A stretch of DNA of 64,000 nt from Alphaproteobacteria bacterium BRH_c36 (GTDB lineage Bacteria; Pseudomonadota; Alphaproteobacteria; Rhizobiales; Hyphomicrobiaceae), in the NCBI GenBank assembly GCA_001516065.1, contig LOEV01000075.1, forward strand, positions 19,051-83,050, read 5' to 3'. Positions 1 to 8,369 of this stretch are shown one piece after another. Positions within the stretch are counted from its first letter, which is position 1. Every line of letters starts with the position of its first letter. The position numbers and the translations under genes were made by a program. The notes under the pieces were generated by a model, which made no database searches, was not told the origin of the DNA, and was given only the letters and a program-made list of their open reading frames with translations.

Positions 1-282
1 GATGTCCGCGCAACGATGAAGAAGAAGCTCAACGAAGAGTTTCGCGACTACCACATCCTTGGCGCGTGTAATCCGCCGCTGGCACATCAAGCCCTACTTG
101 GCGAAGACAAGATTGGCACCATGCTGCCCTGCAACGTGATCGTACAGGCGACTGAGAGTGGCGGTTTCGAAGTTGCGGCAGTCGATCCAGTCGCCTCGAT
201 GCAGGCGGTTGGCAATCCGAAGCTCGAAGGCCTCGCCAGTGCCGTCCGAGATAAGCTCAAAGCAGTGATTGATGCTTTGTGA
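1..282 (+). CDS. DUF302 family protein, 5' truncated by window edge
   Basis: The reading frame is open from base 1 (D-V-R-A-T before the track's first Met), so the real start lies outside the window and the Met at base 16 is internal. The visible part carries the DUF302 signature 'ILGACNPPLAHQAL', followed by 'GTMLPCNVIV', and ends in a helical tail. DUF302 proteins are small and uncharacterised; they are often found beside metal-efflux and redox genes, which fits the copper block that follows. The family call is strong; the function is unknown. Confidence 0.85.
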   Translation, partial: DVRATMKKKLNEEFRDYHILGACNPPLAHQALLGEDKIGTMLPCNVIVQATESGGFEVAAVDPVASMQAVGNPKLEGLASAVRDKLKAVIDAL

Positions 283-557
283 ATTCAAGAACCACAACGA
301 TCTGATTCTATGAGCAGTTCGCAATTCGACTTGATGGACGGTAGACGGGTCAAGAGCCAGCCGTCAAACGGCGTGTCTTCAACACAAGGACGAACCTTGC
401 CAGAACCCACTCGAAGAAGTTGCAAAAAATATTCTTGACCTTCCACTTGGTGGAGGCTGCAGACATCTAGGAGATTCAAAGCCCGACAAGAAGGGTTCGA
501 ACGGTCAAGTGCCAACAGCAATGCAGCAAGCGAATACACAATACCGGAAGAAGACCG
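283..557. other. Intergenic stretch without a convincing gene
   Basis: The ORFs drawn here on the minus strand show no family features and overlap genes on both sides. I see no clear promoter, hairpin or repeat. Confidence 0.4.
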
Positions 558-827
558 ATGAGACCATTTCTGGGACAATTGCTTTGCACTTGGGTTGCGG
601 TAGCCGGAGTCACGTCGCCGGTGCTAGCGAACGAAATTCCCTGGAGTGTTGGTGAATCACGCCAAGTCGGGTACGGGCACTGTGCGAAGGGTCCTTGCAT
701 GAAGCGCACGTGCTGGGCGGCGACCAAACCGCATCGGCATGTCGGTAACAAGATTGTTATTGACCGCATCGGACCGCCCGAATGTTGGGACAACAGCGGT
801 GTTTTCCACCAATCAGCACGGCATTAA
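558..827 (+). CDS. Small secreted 'CAKGPC' protein, copy 1
   Basis: This 89-residue protein starts with a hydrophobic signal sequence and a likely cleavage after 'PVLA' (residue 24). The mature part has the motif 'GHCAKGPCMKRTCW' (Cys42, Cys47, Cys52), a 'KPHRH' His cluster and a last Cys at 76 in 'PPECW'. Two relatives occur in this window (40833-41141 and 57488-57751); in copy 2 all four cysteines fall at the same residue numbers. A weak ribosome site (ggaag) precedes the ATG. The Cys/His pattern and repeated placement beside metal efflux genes suggest periplasmic metal binding, which is inference. I do not recognise a named family. Confidence 0.75.
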   Translation: MRPFLGQLLCTWVAVAGVTSPVLANEIPWSVGESRQVGYGHCAKGPCMKRTCWAATKPHRHVGNKIVIDRIGPPECWDNSGVFHQSARH

Positions 828-909
828 TCCAGTAACGTAAGGTGCTAAGGGTTACAGTTGGATCCTAATTGACGACTCACAATTGAGTAAATCAGTCATG
901 AGATTTAGC

Positions 910-940
910 TTGACGTTCCAGTGGGTGTAACCTGCAAACT
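910..940 (+). promoter_or_regulatory. Candidate MerR-type promoter upstream of the exported hypothetical
   Basis: A TTGACG box at 910-915 is followed by a 19-nt spacer holding an imperfect inverted repeat (gttcca...tgtaac) and a weak -10 (CAAACT). A long spacer with a dyad is the layout used by MerR/CueR regulators, and a CueR-like gene lies 600 bp downstream. The -10 is poor, so this is tentative. Confidence 0.3.
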
Positions 941-977
941 GAATCGAAGTGGACGGATCAGCCGTTCTGGAATTCTG

Positions 978-1427
978 ATGAAAAAGCGACTGCGCAAATA
1001 TCTGTCACTGGTGCTTTCCGCCGTCCTGATGTGGACGAGCGGACTCCATTCGGCGCGTGCGTGGATTGCAAGTTTGCCGTCAGAGCCAGTCTTGGCGCAA
1101 TCCCAAAACGCCATGGCACGGCCGGGCTCCACTGCCGATCAAGGGCGCCAACGCCACGCAATGACTGCTCCGCAGGACCGCAAATGCCTGCTTGTCTGCC
1201 TGGACGCATCCCCGCATCTTTATCTAGCTGCGCAGTTGACCCGTAGCGCAGCTTCGGAACCTTCAGCGCTTTATCCATTCCCGCCGAGCCCGACTGCGCA
1301 TTGGCATGAGAGGCGCGATCTGGTTTCGATCTATCAGGCGCCGCGAGGTCCCCCGCGAAGTCTGGTGATTTTGAGCAGCGAAAGCGCCCGCACCCTCCTC
1401 CTTCTGACTGCACGCTTCCGGATTTGA
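978..1427 (+). CDS. Hypothetical exported protein
   Basis: The track start at 921 adds an unlikely leader. The ATG at 978 begins a good signal peptide (basic MKKRLRK, hydrophobic core, cleavage near 'HSARA'), giving 149 residues. The mature part is Pro/Ser/Ala rich, has one cysteine pair ('KCLLVCLDA') and no family that I recognise. It ends just before the CueR-like gene on the same strand and may be co-regulated with it. It resembles the exported hypothetical at 31618 only in position (first gene ahead of an efflux operon) and in having an N-terminal signal. Confidence 0.5.
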   Translation: MKKRLRKYLSLVLSAVLMWTSGLHSARAWIASLPSEPVLAQSQNAMARPGSTADQGRQRHAMTAPQDRKCLLVCLDASPHLYLAAQLTRSAASEPSALYPFPPSPTAHWHERRDLVSIYQAPRGPPRSLVILSSESARTLLLLTARFRI

Positions 1428-1543
1428 TCCCTCCTCCAGCTGACGCCTGAAATCGCTAGCGTCAGCCCCACGTGCCGTGCGCGCAACTCTGCGAGCCGGT
1501 CGCACCACGCTGCATTTCTCACGCAGGCTGGAGGATGAGACCC

Positions 1544-1948
1544 ATGAATATAGGCGAAGCATCGGAAAAGACCGGGCTGCCCACAAAGACAATCCGCTAC
1601 TATGAGGACATCGGGCTTGTCATAGCCGATCGGCAGCCGAACGGCTATCGCGACTACTCTGCTGAACACATCATACGACTGTCGTTCCTGAAGCGCGCAC
1701 GCGAGTTCGGGTTCCCGGTAGAGGATTGCCGGAAGCTTTTGGGCCTCTACAGCGACGAGCAACGGCATACAAGTGAGGTGAAAGCCCTAGCGGCCCATCA
1801 TCTCGAGGAATTGCAGCTCAAGGCACAAGAGATCCAGGGCCTCGCAGAAACACTCAAGGGGCTCGTCGACGCCTGTTCGGGGCAAGACGATGACGATTGT
1901 CCAATCATCGCAGAACTAGCAGCCAAGCCAGCGGACACGAACGCCTAA
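1544..1948 (+). CDS. cueR: CueR-like MerR family copper-responsive regulator
   Basis: Starting at the ATG at 1544, preceded by a GGATGAGA ribosome site, the protein is 134 residues with the start 'MNIGEASEKTGLPTKTIRYY', the winged helix of MerR proteins. The C-terminal metal loop 'CSGQDDDDCPII' places Cys111 and Cys119 eight residues apart, as in E. coli CueR (Cys112/Cys120), which senses Cu(I), Ag(I) or Au(I). A 24-residue extension in the track ORF is not needed. The gene lies directly ahead of the cusB-cusA-cusF set on the same strand, so it most likely controls that operon. The family call is strong; the metal is inferred from the loop. Confidence 0.9.
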   Translation: MNIGEASEKTGLPTKTIRYYEDIGLVIADRQPNGYRDYSAEHIIRLSFLKRAREFGFPVEDCRKLLGLYSDEQRHTSEVKALAAHHLEELQLKAQEIQGLAETLKGLVDACSGQDDDDCPIIAELAAKPADTNA

Positions 1949-2032
1949 CACGCGAAGTCGTGACTGCTTAAAAGCGACTTTGCCAAATCGAAACTAAACT
2001 GCGCGGCTTTCCTCGCCGACGCTCTGGCGATC

Positions 2033-3895
2033 ATGAGGTTAACAACGATGTGCAAGAATACCTGTAAGCACACGGATTCGAAAAAGAGCGGTCCGAACGG
2101 CCGACTGCTGCAAGTCTTGATGCTCTCATCAGCGCTCGTGGCGGGGCCCGTTGCACCAATTAAATTCGTCACAAGCCTGGAGTTTGACGGAGCATTGTCG
2201 CTGAAAAGTGGACTTGGCGACTTACTTGTTCCCTCCGCGATTGCTGCAGCAACAAAGGAGGACGGTGCGGTCAAATGGACCTGCCCGATGCATCCTCACT
2301 ACATCGCCGACAAGGCTGGTATCTGCCCTATCTGCGGGATGGATCTCGTCAAACTCAAAACCGGTAGCAGCGAGAGTAACGCGACGACAGGTCAACAGAG
2401 GGCGGCCATTACCGTCGCACCCGAAACGCTACAAACCATGGGCGTGCGTATTGGCAAAGCCGAACAATCGAGTTTCGGCCGCATCATCCGTAGTTACGGT
2501 CTGATCGCGGAGAACGAGCGCATGCAAAACGAAATGACGGCGCGCACCGAGGCCTGGATCGAGGATCTGCGGATTCGCGCCGTGGGCGATGAGGTCAAGA
2601 AAGGCGATCTTCTCTTCACGATGTATGCGCCTGAATTCATCGTGTCTCAGCGCGATTATCTGGACACCTTCAAGACCCGCAACCGAACGCGAATCGAATC
2701 CATCAAGACGCGTCTACGCGCCTTCGGGATGCAGGATAGCGTCATCGAAAAGCTTGAACGGTCGGGCGAGATAATGGAATTCGTGCCGTTCTACGCTGAG
2801 ATCGACGGCACCGTCGCGATGATCGAACTGCGGCCGGGGAGTTATGTAAAGCGCGGCACGATGCTGACGCGCATCCAGAACTATTCGCAGGTTTGGTTGA
2901 TGGCCTCCGTCGCCGAAAAGGACCTGACGTTCATCAAGCCGGGGACGCCTGCGCGTGTGACCTTTCCAAACATTCCGGGCCGTGAGGTCTTCGCCAAGGT
3001 AGAGTATGTTTATCCGACCGTAGACGCCAAAACCCGAACCGGGCAGGTTCGGCTGGTCATCGACAATGCGGAGGGCCAACTGAGGCCCGGCGCATACGCG
3101 GACGTGGCCTTCGAGGTAGAGGCCGAGCAGCGGCTTGCCGTGCCCTCCGAAGCCATCCTCAGAAGCGGAGGGGCCCGCTATGTTGTCACTTCGCTGGGCG
3201 GCGGGCGGTTCGAGCCGAGAGTCGTCAAGACCGGACTGACGGCCGGTCCCTGGACGGAGATCAGCGGCGAGATCGAAGCCGGCGACGACATTGTGGTATC
3301 CGGCCAGTTTATGATCGATTCGGAAAGTGCACTGCGCGAAAGTTTCAGGAAGCTTGAACAGCTGCAACTGCCACTTGCGCTTCTGAAACTCGATTCCGGC
3401 CAGCTCGCAATGATCGACCACATGGTCGATTCCGCGCTCTACCTGCATGAGGCACTGATCGACGGCTATGACGTCGAAGCAAAGAACCTCGATCCAGCAA
3501 TCGAGATCAAGACACTGCTGTGGCCGCAGTTCCAGCACTCGAAACTGGCGTTCGTCATGGAAGACGCCGTCAAGGCTCTCGAGAAAGGCAAGGCCGCTCA
3601 GACCGAAAGTGAAGTGCGAACGGCGTTGGCCGAACTCGTCGCGGCTCTTGAACCCTGGATGCGGGATGGAGCGCCGCAACACTACGCGGAGAAGAAGGTC
3701 GAAATGTACGTCGACGAGTCAAGCGGTCGGAAATGGCTGCAGATGGCCGGCCGTCCGCTCAATCCGTTTGGACGGGAAAATGCGGAACTGATGCCGTGGC
3801 CCGATCACAAGCCTCTCGCTGAAGCACTACCGAAGTCGGCTCCGACAGATGCCGAAACTGCCGCCCGCGCCGCGATGCCGGGACACAATCACTGA
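2033..3895 (+). CDS. cusB: CusB-like RND periplasmic adaptor with N-terminal heavy-metal-binding domain
   Basis: This 620-residue membrane-fusion protein joins an inner-membrane RND pump to the outer-membrane channel. After an N-terminal hydrophobic segment it has the heavy-metal-binding motif 'WTCPMHPHYIADKAGICPIC' (about residues 80-105), then the beta-barrel/lipoyl/hairpin core typical of CusB ('ITVAPETLQTMGVR', 'LRPGAYADVAFEVE'). A long C-terminal extension after 'VSGQFMIDSESALRESF' resembles the helical tail of alphaproteobacterial CusB proteins and ends in 'MPGHNH'. Start: the ATG at 2033 gives 'MRLTTMCKNTC'; the Met six codons later is an alternative. It is followed closely by cusA. 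Confidence 0.92.
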   Translation: MRLTTMCKNTCKHTDSKKSGPNGRLLQVLMLSSALVAGPVAPIKFVTSLEFDGALSLKSGLGDLLVPSAIAAATKEDGAVKWTCPMHPHYIADKAGICPICGMDLVKLKTGSSESNATTGQQRAAITVAPETLQTMGVRIGKAEQSSFGRIIRSYGLIAENERMQNEMTARTEAWIEDLRIRAVGDEVKKGDLLFTMYAPEFIVSQRDYLDTFKTRNRTRIESIKTRLRAFGMQDSVIEKLERSGEIMEFVPFYAEIDGTVAMIELRPGSYVKRGTMLTRIQNYSQVWLMASVAEKDLTFIKPGTPARVTFPNIPGREVFAKVEYVYPTVDAKTRTGQVRLVIDNAEGQLRPGAYADVAFEVEAEQRLAVPSEAILRSGGARYVVTSLGGGRFEPRVVKTGLTAGPWTEISGEIEAGDDIVVSGQFMIDSESALRESFRKLEQLQLPLALLKLDSGQLAMIDHMVDSALYLHEALIDGYDVEAKNLDPAIEIKTLLWPQFQHSKLAFVMEDAVKALEKGKAAQTESEVRTALAELVAALEPWMRDGAPQHYAEKKVEMYVDESSGRKWLQMAGRPLNPFGRENAELMPWPDHKPLAEALPKSAPTDAETAARAAMPGHNH

Positions 3896-3933
3896 CGTTG
3901 TCGCACAGGACATCGCAAATCGGGATACATCAT

Positions 3934-6900
3934 ATGTCAGGACACGACCTCGGCGCGGATCCAACAAAATCCAGCGTGGCAAAGATCATCGATTGGTCGG
4001 TGAAGAACCAAATGCTCGTCCTCGTGGGTGCGGTTGCGCTCATTGTCATGGGGTGGCTCGCGATCCAAAAGACACCCCTTGATGCGATTCCCGACCTGAC
4101 CGACACGCAAGTCATCATCAGGACAGAGTTTGCCGGGCAGTCGCCACAGATCGTCGAGGATCTCGTCACTTATCCACTTTCGACGAGACTTCTGGGGCTA
4201 CCCAAAACCAAGGCCGTGCGCGGTTTCTCCCTGTTTGGAACGAGTTTCGTCTACGTGATTTTCAAGGACGGCGTTGACCAGTATTGGGCCCGCTCGCGCG
4301 TCATCGAAGCGTTGTCATCGGCAACGGGCGCATTACCAGCAAATGCCACACCTGAGATCGGACCGGATGCGACAGGGGTGGGCTGGATCTATCAATATGC
4401 GCTCGTCGACAAGACCGGAACCCGGGATCTAGCCCAACTCAGAACGTTGCAGGACTGGTTTTTGAAGTTCGAGTTGGCCACGGTGCCTGGTGTCTCGGAG
4501 GTTGCCTCGGTCGGAGGCTTCGTCAAGGAATACCAGGTCCTCGTCGATCCGAACCGGCTACGCGCCTACAACATCCCGCTGTCACGGATCAATCAGGCCG
4601 TGCGCGCCGCGTCCAGTGAAGTTGGTGGCCGCGTTATTGAGCAGGCCGAGACCGAACTCATCATCCGCTCGACCGGATATATTGAAAACCTTCAGCAGCT
4701 CAAGGATGTCGTCGTCAGTTCCAGTAGTGGCACACCGGTACTGCTGTCGGACATCGCCAATGTGATCGAAGGCCCTGAGCTGCGCCGCGGCGTGACAGAG
4801 CTTAACGGTCAGGGCGAAGTCGTCAGCGGCATCGTCGTCATGCGTTCAGGAGAAAATGCGCTGACCGTGATTGACGCGGTCAAAAGGAAGATCGAAACAC
4901 TCCAGGCAGGCCTGCCGAAAGGGGTGGAGATTGTCACGGTCTATGATCGCGCGCCGCTGATCGAAGGAGCGGTCGAGTATCTCGCCACGAAGCTGATTGA
5001 AGAAGGCATCGTCGTCGCCCTGGTCTGCTTCATCTTTCTCCTCCATGTGCGCTCGGCGTTTGTGGCGATCATCACGTTGCCACTTGGCGTCTTGGCTGCC
5101 TTTATCGTAATGGGCGAACAGGGCATCACCGCCAACATCATGTCGCTTGGCGGCATCGCAATTGCCATCGGCGCGATGGTTGATGCCTCGATCGTCATGG
5201 TCGAGAACGCGCATCGCAAGCTCTCAATGATGCCATCCGAGGCAACGCCTGCCGAACGCCGGGAAGCCGTTTTGCTGGCCGCCAAAGAAGTCGGGCCCGG
5301 ATTGTTTTTCTCGCTGCTGATCATCACCGTGTCGTTCCTGCCTGTCTTTGCACTGACCGGGCAAAGCTACCGGCTTTTCGCACCGCTCGCGTTCACAAAG
5401 ACTTACGCCATGGGATTCGCCGCCATCCTGTCGGTCACACTCGTGCCCGTTCTCATGGTCTGGCTTGTGCGCGGGCGCGTGCTCAAGGAAATGCAAAACC
5501 CGATCAACTGGGCATTCGTTGCGGCCTACCGCCCACTCTTGCGACTGGCACTGAATGCCAGATGGTTGGTTGTTGTGCTGACGCTCGGCGCCGTCGGCTC
5601 GGTCGCCTACCCTTTGATGAAAACAGGTAGCGAATTTATGCCGGCGCTCTACGAGGGAGAGCTTCTCTACATGCCGACGACGTTGCCCGGCGTGTCCATC
5701 ACGAAGGCCAAGGAAATTCTCGCCACGACGAACCGGGTCGTGAAGACCTTGCCAGAGGTCGAGCGCGTGTTCGGCAAACTCGGACGCGCCGATAGCGCCA
5801 CCGACCCCGCTCCGATTTCGATGATCGAAACCTGGATCAAGCTCAAGCCGAAGTCGGAATGGCGCGCCGGTATGACGGCCAAGGAGCTTACTGCCGAACT
5901 TGACGCGATGACCAAGATGCCGGGGCTCGTGAACTCATGGGGTTACCCCATCAAGATCCGCATGGACATGATCTCGACAGGGATCCGCACGCCCATCGGG
6001 ATCAAGATCTCTGGCAACGATCTCAAGACCATCGAACGCGTTGCGCTCGCTGTTGAAGGTGCTGTCAAGGATGTGCCCGGCACACGCTCGGCATTTGCGG
6101 ACCGAGTGCAGGGCGGCAAGTATATCGAGATCCGCCCCGATCGAAGAGAGCTTGCCCGTCGCAATATCGACCTCGCCGTGTTCCAGACAGTCATACAGAC
6201 CGCGCTTGGCGGCATGAAGCTTGCCGAAAGCGTGCAGGGCCGTGAGCGCTACGACATCATCCTGCGCTACGACCGGCCGTTCCGTGAATCAATTGATCAA
6301 CTCGGCGACATCCTCGTGCCGACACCTCAGGGACAGCACATCCCGCTCGCTGAATTGGCAGATATCGTCTTCGTCGATGGACCGCCATTGATCCGCTCGG
6401 AAAACGCTCGCCTAACTGGATGGGTTTTCGTTGATATCGCCGATCGCGACATCGGTGGTTACGTTTCCGAAGCCCAGCAAAAGATCGCGCAATCGGTAGA
6501 CCTCCCGCCCGGATATGCGATCACCTGGTCGGGCCAGTTCGAGCAGCTGCAGGAAGCCAACAAACGCCTTTCGGTCGCGATACCTACTGCGGTTCTCATC
6601 ATCTTCGTTCTGCTGATGCTGCATTTTAGCAAACTGGATCGCACCATCATGATCATGATGTCGCTGCCATTCGGTCTCATTGGCGGATTATGGGCGGTCT
6701 ATCTGGCCGGATACAACATGTCGGTTGCCGTGGCCGTCGGGTTCATTGCTCTCGGCGGTATCGCAGTGGAAACGGCTGTCGTCATGCTGCTCTATATCGA
6801 CCAGCAGGTTCGAGAGCATCCGCCCAACACGTTCGAAGAATTGCGTGAGTCGGTGATGGCAGGAGCTGCCCTGCGCGTGCGACCCAAACTGATGACGGTC

Positions 6901-7122
6901 CTCGTTATCGTTGCGGGTCTCGCGCCGATCTTCTTCACCGAGGGCCTTGGTTCAGACGTTATGCGTCGCATCGCCCTCCCGATGCTTGGTGGAATGGCCT
7001 CGACGACCGTCCTGACCCTAATCGTCATCCCGGTCATGTATTTGATTTGGGAGGGGCGACGTTATCGCAGTCGGAAAACGCCAGAGTTGGAGCCGACAGA
7101 CGTTCCCGCGCCGGCGGAGTGA
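3934..7122 (+). CDS. cusA: CusA-like Cu(I)/Ag(I) RND efflux pump
   Basis: The track start at 3898 is a TTG; the ATG at 3934 gives a 1062-residue HME-RND pump that uses the proton gradient to drive metal out of the periplasm/cytoplasm. The three methionines of the CusA metal site are all present in their usual contexts: 'LLYMPTTLPG', 'PISMIETW' and 'RMDMISTGI'. TM4 has 'GGIAIAIGAMVDASIVMVEN', the CusA-type (HME4) signature. Twelve hydrophobic segments and two large periplasmic loops are evident. It lies 38 nt after cusB and upstream of a CusF-like chaperone, so the three should act as one system. No outer-membrane channel is encoded next to it. Confidence 0.94.
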   Translation: MSGHDLGADPTKSSVAKIIDWSVKNQMLVLVGAVALIVMGWLAIQKTPLDAIPDLTDTQVIIRTEFAGQSPQIVEDLVTYPLSTRLLGLPKTKAVRGFSLFGTSFVYVIFKDGVDQYWARSRVIEALSSATGALPANATPEIGPDATGVGWIYQYALVDKTGTRDLAQLRTLQDWFLKFELATVPGVSEVASVGGFVKEYQVLVDPNRLRAYNIPLSRINQAVRAASSEVGGRVIEQAETELIIRSTGYIENLQQLKDVVVSSSSGTPVLLSDIANVIEGPELRRGVTELNGQGEVVSGIVVMRSGENALTVIDAVKRKIETLQAGLPKGVEIVTVYDRAPLIEGAVEYLATKLIEEGIVVALVCFIFLLHVRSAFVAIITLPLGVLAAFIVMGEQGITANIMSLGGIAIAIGAMVDASIVMVENAHRKLSMMPSEATPAERREAVLLAAKEVGPGLFFSLLIITVSFLPVFALTGQSYRLFAPLAFTKTYAMGFAAILSVTLVPVLMVWLVRGRVLKEMQNPINWAFVAAYRPLLRLALNARWLVVVLTLGAVGSVAYPLMKTGSEFMPALYEGELLYMPTTLPGVSITKAKEILATTNRVVKTLPEVERVFGKLGRADSATDPAPISMIETWIKLKPKSEWRAGMTAKELTAELDAMTKMPGLVNSWGYPIKIRMDMISTGIRTPIGIKISGNDLKTIERVALAVEGAVKDVPGTRSAFADRVQGGKYIEIRPDRRELARRNIDLAVFQTVIQTALGGMKLAESVQGRERYDIILRYDRPFRESIDQLGDILVPTPQGQHIPLAELADIVFVDGPPLIRSENARLTGWVFVDIADRDIGGYVSEAQQKIAQSVDLPPGYAITWSGQFEQLQEANKRLSVAIPTAVLIIFVLLMLHFSKLDRTIMIMMSLPFGLIGGLWAVYLAGYNMSVAVAVGFIALGGIAVETAVVMLLYIDQQVREHPPNTFEELRESVMAGAALRVRPKLMTVLVIVAGLAPIFFTEGLGSDVMRRIALPMLGGMASTTVLTLIVIPVMYLIWEGRRYRSRKTPELEPTDVPAPAE

Positions 7123-7255
7123 TGAGAGACAAAAATGGAAATCAGTTTGGACCGACGGGTTGCCTCGCATAAAGGCCCAGACCGTCCGGGACCAAAAGCC
7201 CCAGCCACTTGGCGGGACAAATCAACAGAAATCCTCCAAAGGACAGGAAATCGAT

Positions 7256-7633
7256 ATGAGAACTCTAATGATGTCGGCAATCGCCGCCGTCGTACTTGCG
7301 ATGCCCGCAATGGCCGAGGAAAAAGCCATGGACCACGGCAAATTGGCAGGTCAAAAGATGATGGATCATTCCAAAATGGACCACGGGCCGATGGCCAAGC
7401 CTGTCGAAGCCAGCGGCGTCGGCGTGATCAATTCTGTCGATAGGGAAAAAGGCACGATCAACATCACGCACGAGCCTATGCCGGAGCTTGGCTGGCCAAC
7501 AATGACCATGGACATGCCCGTTACAAAACGCGTTGATCTTGGTGCCGTCAAGCCCGGCGATCAGGTCGACTTCAAGGTCAAGCTCGGCCGCGACAAGCAA
7601 TACCGCGTGATGGAGATGGAAGCGGTGAAGTGA
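7256..7633 (+). CDS. cusF: CusF-like periplasmic copper/silver chaperone
   Basis: From the ATG at 7256 (ribosome site aaggacagga) the protein is 125 residues with a signal peptide ending 'AMPAMA'. A Met/His-rich linker ('MDHGKL', 'MMDHSKMDHG') precedes the CusF OB-fold. The metal residues are conserved in spacing: His72, Trp80, Met83, Met85 in 'THEPMPELGWPTMTMDM', equal to H36-W44-M47-M49 of E. coli CusF. It should hand Cu(I)/Ag(I) to the CusBA complex. It is the third gene of the cus cluster; the track's longer form is an in-frame extension with no signal peptide. Confidence 0.93.
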   Translation: MRTLMMSAIAAVVLAMPAMAEEKAMDHGKLAGQKMMDHSKMDHGPMAKPVEASGVGVINSVDREKGTINITHEPMPELGWPTMTMDMPVTKRVDLGAVKPGDQVDFKVKLGRDKQYRVMEMEAVK

Positions 7634-7819
7634 AGGCCAATTACGGCAGCGCGTGCTGGCATCAGTCCGCGTCTGCTGGGCGATGACTTCTGCACTTGTG
7701 CTCGTCGCGTCAGCAGGCAACCTGACGATGGCTGCTTTTCCCTGAGAATGGACGCCGCTGAACAAGGTTGTCCCACAATCGTTATAATGGAGATAATGTA
7801 TTATTCCCTCACCAGCAAG

Positions 7820-7845
7820 AAAGCCAGCGCTCTCTCGCCGGCTTT
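7820..7845. terminator. Hairpin downstream of cusF, possible terminator
   Basis: The arms aaagccagcg and cgccggcttt pair at 9 of 10 positions around a 6-nt loop, but there is no good T run after it. The same stem, perfect and with an A/T tract, occurs at 14445-14470. Confidence 0.35.
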
Positions 7846-7883
7846 GGCCGTCTCCCTTACCTTCACGGTAATGCTGTTTGAAA

Positions 7884-8074
7884 GATCCCTCCTATGTTCC
7901 GCTGCCCATGACGCGTGACGATATTGGCGACTATCTGGGGCTCAATACGAACACCGTTAGTAGGGCGCTCTCCAAATTACGCTGTGCTGGAATAATAGAC
8001 ATCGACGGTATCAGCGGCGTCTGAATCAAGGACATAGCGCTACTGACTGAACGCACGCCACTCTCAGACAAGTT
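7884..8074 (+). pseudogene. Remnant of a Crp/Fnr-family regulator (DNA-binding end)
   Basis: One frame reads 'VPLPMTRDDIGDYLGLNTN' then 'TVSRALSKLRCAGIIDID', matching the helix-turn-helix end of FixK/Fnr proteins ('LPMSRQDIADYLGLTIETVSR'). It then hits a TGA at 8022 ('SGV*IKDIALLTE') where family members read on. The sensor domain and start are absent. It is a decayed fragment between cusF and the IS1182 element; the ORF is too short for the track. Confidence 0.65.
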
Positions 8075-8369
8075 GATCGCATTTTATTGCGGGAAGTTCA
8101 GTGGAACTTGGTGCAAGAAACTTATTGAGTGGCCGGGTGCCACAGACCAGAGATGTTGTCCATTCACGAGCAAAGGCGCGGATAAATAGCTTCTCATTGT
8201 GGCCGGCTGAAAATACAGAATTTGTCAGTCCTTGGCCGTTGTCTCCTTCGCCCCCAAGGAGGCTCCGACGATAAGCGGAGTCTGACAGCGGGTAACGTCG
8301 GTGCACGCCCTGATCACCTTCGGGTCAGGTGCAGGAATCGGGACCGCTGGCCGCACTCCCGCTCTAACC
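8025..8369. other. Non-coding stretch left of the IS1182 element
   Basis: No convincing gene. A short stem (ctcctt/aaggag, near 8241-8262) is the only structure seen. On the minus strand the frame that would continue the gene fragment to the right of the IS stays open for about 40 codons (see findings). Confidence 0.35.

Noticed and set aside
94-324. Minus-strand ORF 94-324
   Set aside because: Shadow of the DUF302 gene; the plus-strand frame has clear family motifs.
2714-3682. 322-residue minus-strand ORF inside cusB
   Set aside because: Antisense shadow of the CusB-like gene; composition shows no fold, no ribosome site.
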